Positions 60,044 to 64,000 of a DNA stretch of 64,000 nt are shown here, piece after piece. Each line of letters starts with the position of its first letter. The first letter of the stretch is position 1. The notes beneath the pieces were generated by a model. That model saw only the letters and a program-made list of their open reading frames with translations. It was not told where the DNA came from and ran no database searches. A program made the translations under genes and the position numbers. This DNA comes from Volvox africanus (lineage: Eukaryota; Chlorophyta; Chlorophyceae; Chlamydomonadales; Volvocaceae): NCBI GenBank assembly GCA_030268105.1, contig BSDZ01000003.1:1798001-1862000 (forward strand). The letters are read 5' to 3'.

Positions 60044-60397
60044 GGTATCTGAATCCACGCAAACAAGCAAGCCTATCCAAAGAACAGGTGTGCTTGCAGC
60101 TTAAGGCCGCGGTGTGCGTATGTTGAAAGTCAGGTTCGATAGAGATAGAGTGTGCAGAGCAGGTAGCAGTAAACAACGTTGCATTTAAAACGCTGTAGTG
60201 AGAAAATGCGCACTGAACGGCCTAAGTAGCAAAAGTTTGATGAAAGTACGGCGGAGAGTGTACCTCCATCATAATCTGCCCTGCCAGGGGCTTCTTTACA
60301 TATGTGAGAAATTTTGAGGTATTTCGTTGCTTACGGAAAGCTTTCAATCAATCCACGGTTATGATGACACAGGGAAGTTATGTGCATTCAGTACTAA

Positions 60398-60850
60398 GCT
60401 GGAACCACGGCCAGTAGCGTCTGTGGACGACGCGAAGTTGAACCTCTTTTTCCTAGGATAGAATTTGCAGCTCTCAGCGTTTTATTATGGAATTATGAGG
60501 CCTTGGCGCATGCTCTTTCACGCTTCGATGCCTTTGATTTTCCTTCAAAGAGACGTATTTATATCGAACACGTTTCACTGGAAGATAAGCGCGTGGAGGG
60601 GAGATGCCACGAGAGAACTGTGCGTGTGGGGGCGTTGACGCGCGGCGGGCAGCAACTGAGGCGCAATCAGTTGGGGCTCAGCCATATGGGCGCTTGCCAG
60701 GAGCCTCTTTGTCCGACACCATGGATCCGGCGCGATCCATGCACCCAGCGCACTTGTGAAGCGTATGGTGCTTGCTGTGTCGTTGATTATGCAGTTTTAT
60801 TCATTGCATATGCGCTGTATGCACAACGAGCTATGGGTAGCCGGAGATGA
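60398..60850 (+). CDS. Terminal exon of plus-strand gene, B6 copy
   Basis: Same as the B5 variant (Arg). Confidence 0.32.
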   Translation, partial: AGTTASSVCGRREVEPLFPRIEFAALSVLLWNYEALAHALSRFDAFDFPSKRRIYIEHVSLEDKRVEGRCHERTVRVGALTRGGQQLRRNQLGLSHMGACQEPLCPTPWIRRDPCTQRTCEAYGACCVVDYAVLFIAYALYAQRAMGSRR

Positions 60851-61690
60851 ACCGTTCAAATAAATGCATGTTGGGCATTAGACTACGTGTGTATGAGGCC
60901 AGATGGCCGTGTCTATTTATACATTAATCAGGACGTATTCACATACGGCTGGTAGAGGATGCCACGGCATGGGAACAGTGACATCCACGACAGTGTACGC
61001 CTGATGGCTGGTGCGTGCTCGTGCCTTCATGCATATCTAATTTGTGGATGGGCTGCGGGCTGAACGTGTGTGTATGTTTTTGTATGATATGTTCACGTTC
61101 ACTGTTTGGAAACTAGTTTGATAAGCCCCACCCCGCCGTTGGTATGGGCTATGGGTATGTGTTTATACCCCTTCACGTGATATGTTGAGGACGAGCATGT
61201 GAACCATGCAGCTGTGTTGACTGCATTACCGAACTACTAGAGCTGTGTAAACATCTTGCCGTATGCGTTAATTGCGTAGGCGTGTACTCAGACAGGAAGG
61301 GCGCAGAAAACTGAAACATTATGATATCTTGTCACACTGTAGGGGCTACGCAACAAATATGGAATTATTGACGAGGGTCTGAGCTCAGGGTGTGCGTGGT
61401 TAAGAAAGTTACATGAAACACAAACAGAATTGTGGAAGTACCAATCACGATATAGTACAAAACATAGGTATCAGAGTCTGCCCAATTAAGGGTGGTATCG
61501 AAAGACACCGAATATGAAGTCAAAGCCCCATATATATGTTTCGTTCCAGGGACAGGCAAAGTGTCCAAGGAAGCTCCCAAGGATCCTGGATCGCGTGTTT
61601 CTGGGGTCGTAACCCTCCATGTGGTGGGGTTTCTTTACCTCGCACCCATTACTCCTCCATTGCACAAACAGGGACAATCAAGACGTCCCG

Positions 61691-61766
61691 GCCAAAGCCA
61701 CTCCGGCGGCTAAGGCCCCCCCTTTGTCCCAGCCAAAGCCGCTCCGGCGGCTAAAGCCCGCTTCTT
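61691..61766. repeat. 41-bp direct repeats, two copies, unit B7
   Basis: One full copy and the diverged last copy remain. A precise loss of 41 bp relative to B1-B6 fits unequal exchange or slippage. Confidence 0.8.
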
Positions 61767-62059
61767 TTTGCCACTCGTTACACAAGCAAAGGACAATACG
61801 TCCCAGCCACAGCCGCCCTGGAGGCAGAGCCCCCGACCAGTCCACACCAGGGCATTAAATCTGCGTGGAAAGGGTTTGTTAGTCAGTAAGGACATGTCTA
61901 ATTACTATCGTAAGAACTGAGCAACACAATAAAACAGGCAGGCCAAGTCCCACACTTACCTTCTGATGACTAACATAAAGCCCTGATAAGATGCATGCAA
62001 TCCCCCCTTTGTTTCCCTTGCTCCACCCCTCGCTCGTCATATGCCTTCGGCATGCGCAT

Positions 62060-63352
62060 CTAGTTGTTGTTCTCAAGTCTGCTATATGCGACTTGTAAGT
62101 GTTCGAAGGCTTTGAAGGCCAACGCCCTGTGTTGCCCACCGAGCAGGTGACGGTGTGGGTTCACCTGCCACCTGAGCCTGTCGTACACAGCCTTCCGACC
62201 CTGGGTTTTGAACTTCTCCGGAGCAAGCTGGAAGATGAGATGGTCGCCAAGTGCCTCATCTTCCAGTTTGCTAAGTGTGATCACCCACTCAACCACATCC
62301 GCATTTGTAAGCCCCTCAGTGGGTATGACGACATGCCTCACGTGGCGCAACCCGTTATCTGCACTTTGGGTATCCCCGCTTTCAGCCACGTCCCTCTCGT
62401 GGCACACCACGTTATCCGCACTTTGGGTATCTCCTCTTTCGGCCACGTGCCTCTCGTGGCACACCACGTTATCTGCACTTTGGGTATCCCCGCTTTCAGC
62501 CACGTCCCTCTCGTGGCACACCACATTATCTGCACTTTGGGTATCTCCGCTTTTGGCCACGTCCCTCTCGTGGCACACCACATTATCCGCACTTTGGGTA
62601 TCTCTGCTTTCGGCCACGTGCCTCTCGTGGCACACCACATTATCCGCATTTTGGGTATCTCCGCTTTCGGCCACGTGCCTCTCGTGGCACACCACATTAT
62701 CCGCACTTTGGGTATCTCCGCTTTCGGCCACGTCCCTCTCGTAGTTAACCTCTTTGGTATCACTCTCATAATTGCCGATATGGACCACTGGCACCTCGTG
62801 GTCGATTTTGCTCTCGATGCTCTGCGCATCCTGGTGTTGGAACACAGACACCTCATAGTCAAACCCATCACTTTTGGTCCCATTTTTCCAGGGCTGAACT
62901 TCATGGTCAGGCTCACTGACGTCTGCCTCGCTGGGTATCTCCATAGGAACGACTGTCTGAGAACCCATAATCCAGCCAGATATTTGCTGCATGGACGGCA
63001 ACCTAAGTTGCCAGCACAGCACCTTCGGCTGCAGATGCACCGCGGTCGAAGAGAGAAATATGGTCCTGCGGCAATGGGCGAAAAATTAATTTTCTGTGAC
63101 TTAAAATGGTTCAGGCTTTGACCTTGACCGTGAGGCGGCGGCGGCATCCCAATCACATACAGCTACAACGCAAGGAAAGCTGCCCATATAGTTAATTTTT
63201 AATTAAGCTTAGCAAAGGCATCGGTGAAGTCAGCCATGAAAATTGGAAAAGGCTTGAGCGTACCTTGGGTAGAAGACCTCGAAGCATGTCCGCGCCAGGT
63301 AGAAGATGCCACTGAGCATGGCTTTTAGGACAGGCCTAGCGACACAGCTCAT
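62060..63352 (-). CDS. Repeat protein with J-like tail, B7 copy (about 364 aa, 7 repeats)
   Basis: Exon 1 63352-63264, intron 63263-63066, exon 2 63065-62060. Three private changes are all silent: CCC to CCT in exon 1 (63332), GGA to GGT (62198) and TTG to TTA (62096). The last one creates TAA in the overlapping plus-strand ORF. Confidence 0.5.
62356..62744. repeat. 57-bp minisatellite, B7, about 7 copies
   Basis: A variant order of its own, including one copy with CTCCTCT (TCC for GCT) and one with TCTCTGC. Confidence 0.95.
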
Positions 63353-63706
63353 GGTATCTGAATCCACGCAAACAAGCAAGCCTATCCAAAGAACAGGTGT
63401 GCTTGCAGCTTAAGGCCGCGGTGTGCGTATGTTGAAAGTCAGGTTCGATAGAGATAGAGTGTGCAGAGCAGGTAGCAGTAAACAACGTTGCATTTAAAAC
63501 GCTGTAGTGAGAAAATGCGCACTGAACGGCCTAAGTAGCAAAAGTTTGATGAAAGTACGGCGGAGAGTGTACCTCCATCATAATCTGCCCTGCCAGGGGC
63601 TTCTTTACATATGTGAGAAATTTTGAGGTATTTCGTTGCTTACGGAAAGCTTTCAATCGATCCACGGTTATGATGACACAGGGAAGTTATGTGCATTCAG
63701 TACTAA

Positions 63707-64000
63707 GCTGGAACCACGGCCAGTAGCGTCTGTGGACGACGCGAAGTTGAACCTCTTTTTCCTAGGATAGAATTTGCAGCTCTCAGCGTTTTATTATGGA
63801 ATTATGAGGCCTTGGCGCATGCTCTTTCACGCTTTGATGCCTTTGATTTTCCTTCAAAGAGACGTATTTATATCGAACACGTTTCACTGGAAGATAAGCG
63901 CGTGGAGGGGAGATGCCACGAGAGAACTGTGCGTGTGGGGGCGTTGACGCGCGGCGGGCAGCAACTGAGGCGCAATCAGTTGGGGCTCAGCCATATGGGC
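63707..64000 (+). CDS. Terminal exon of plus-strand gene, B7 copy, cut by the window end
   Basis: Carries the Arg variant and a private TTC-to-TTT change at 63835 that is silent in this frame (Phe), whereas it would replace Ser by Leu in the overlapping ATG-initiated frame. Confidence 0.32.

Larger units (their letters stand above)
57736..61199. repeat. Tandem repeat unit B6 (3464 bp)
   Basis: Same length and same nine-copy minisatellite as B5. The head has CCGAACTACT and GGGCGCAG, shared with B7. Confidence 0.97.
61200..64000. repeat. Tandem repeat unit B7, cut by the window end
   Basis: Seven-copy minisatellite. One copy of the 41-bp repeat is missing, so coordinates shift by 41 relative to the other B units. 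It carries several private substitutions (62096, 62198, 63332, 63835), all silent in the favoured reading frames. Confidence 0.95.

Noticed and set aside
1..64000. Mobile element or satellite explanation (transposon array, rDNA, telomeric repeats)
   Set aside because: No terminal inverted repeats, target-site duplications, transposase or RT motifs, rRNA segments or telomere-like short repeats were seen. Units are kilobase-sized with gene-like content.

Overview
The window is one continuous head-to-tail tandem array made of two related repeat families. I see no rRNA, tRNA, CRISPR array, recognisable transposase or reverse transcriptase, and no single-copy flanking DNA. The organism is a eukaryote: there are consensus spliceosomal intron signals on the minus strand (AG|GTAAGT, an ACTAAC branch site and a pyrimidine tract before CAG in every B unit), an AATAAA just after a stop codon, and no dense prokaryote-like ORF packing. 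Base composition looks near 50% GC by eye and CpG is not depleted, which argues against vertebrate DNA. I cannot name the taxon.

Layout. Positions 1-40643 hold ten A units (period 4067; 4066 in unit 3 and 4041 in unit 7). Positions 40644-64000 hold six complete B units and one cut by the window edge (3521, 3293, 3521, 3293, 3464, 3464 bp). A and B share a 729-bp core, made of the last 375 bp of one unit plus the first 354 bp of the next. Between cores they carry unrelated modules of about 3.3 kb (A) or 2.6-2.8 kb (B). The change from A to B is a clean chimera inside the core, between 40963 and 40998.

B module. The best supported gene is on the minus strand. A short hydrophobic first exon is joined by a 198-bp intron to an exon holding 6 to 10 copies of a 19-residue acidic repeat (a 57-bp minisatellite), followed by a tail that resembles a J domain with its HPD triad replaced by NPH. 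Four of the five substitutions I found outside the repeat are silent in this frame, and one of them is a stop in the competing plus-strand ORF. A second, plus-strand terminal exon ends in an AATAAA at the core border, so the two genes look divergent. The A unit keeps an 82-bp remnant of that exon, ended by TAA and fused to the core.

A module. No gene is certain. The best candidate is a minus-strand ATG ORF of 229 codons that stays open in all ten units, including unit 7, where a 23-bp and a 1-bp deletion add up to 24. Each A unit also carries a purine-rich, G-quadruplex-type tract.

The array shows recent amplification at several scales: B1-B2 is repeated as B3-B4, B5 and B6 look alike, and A2-A3 resembles A4-A5.
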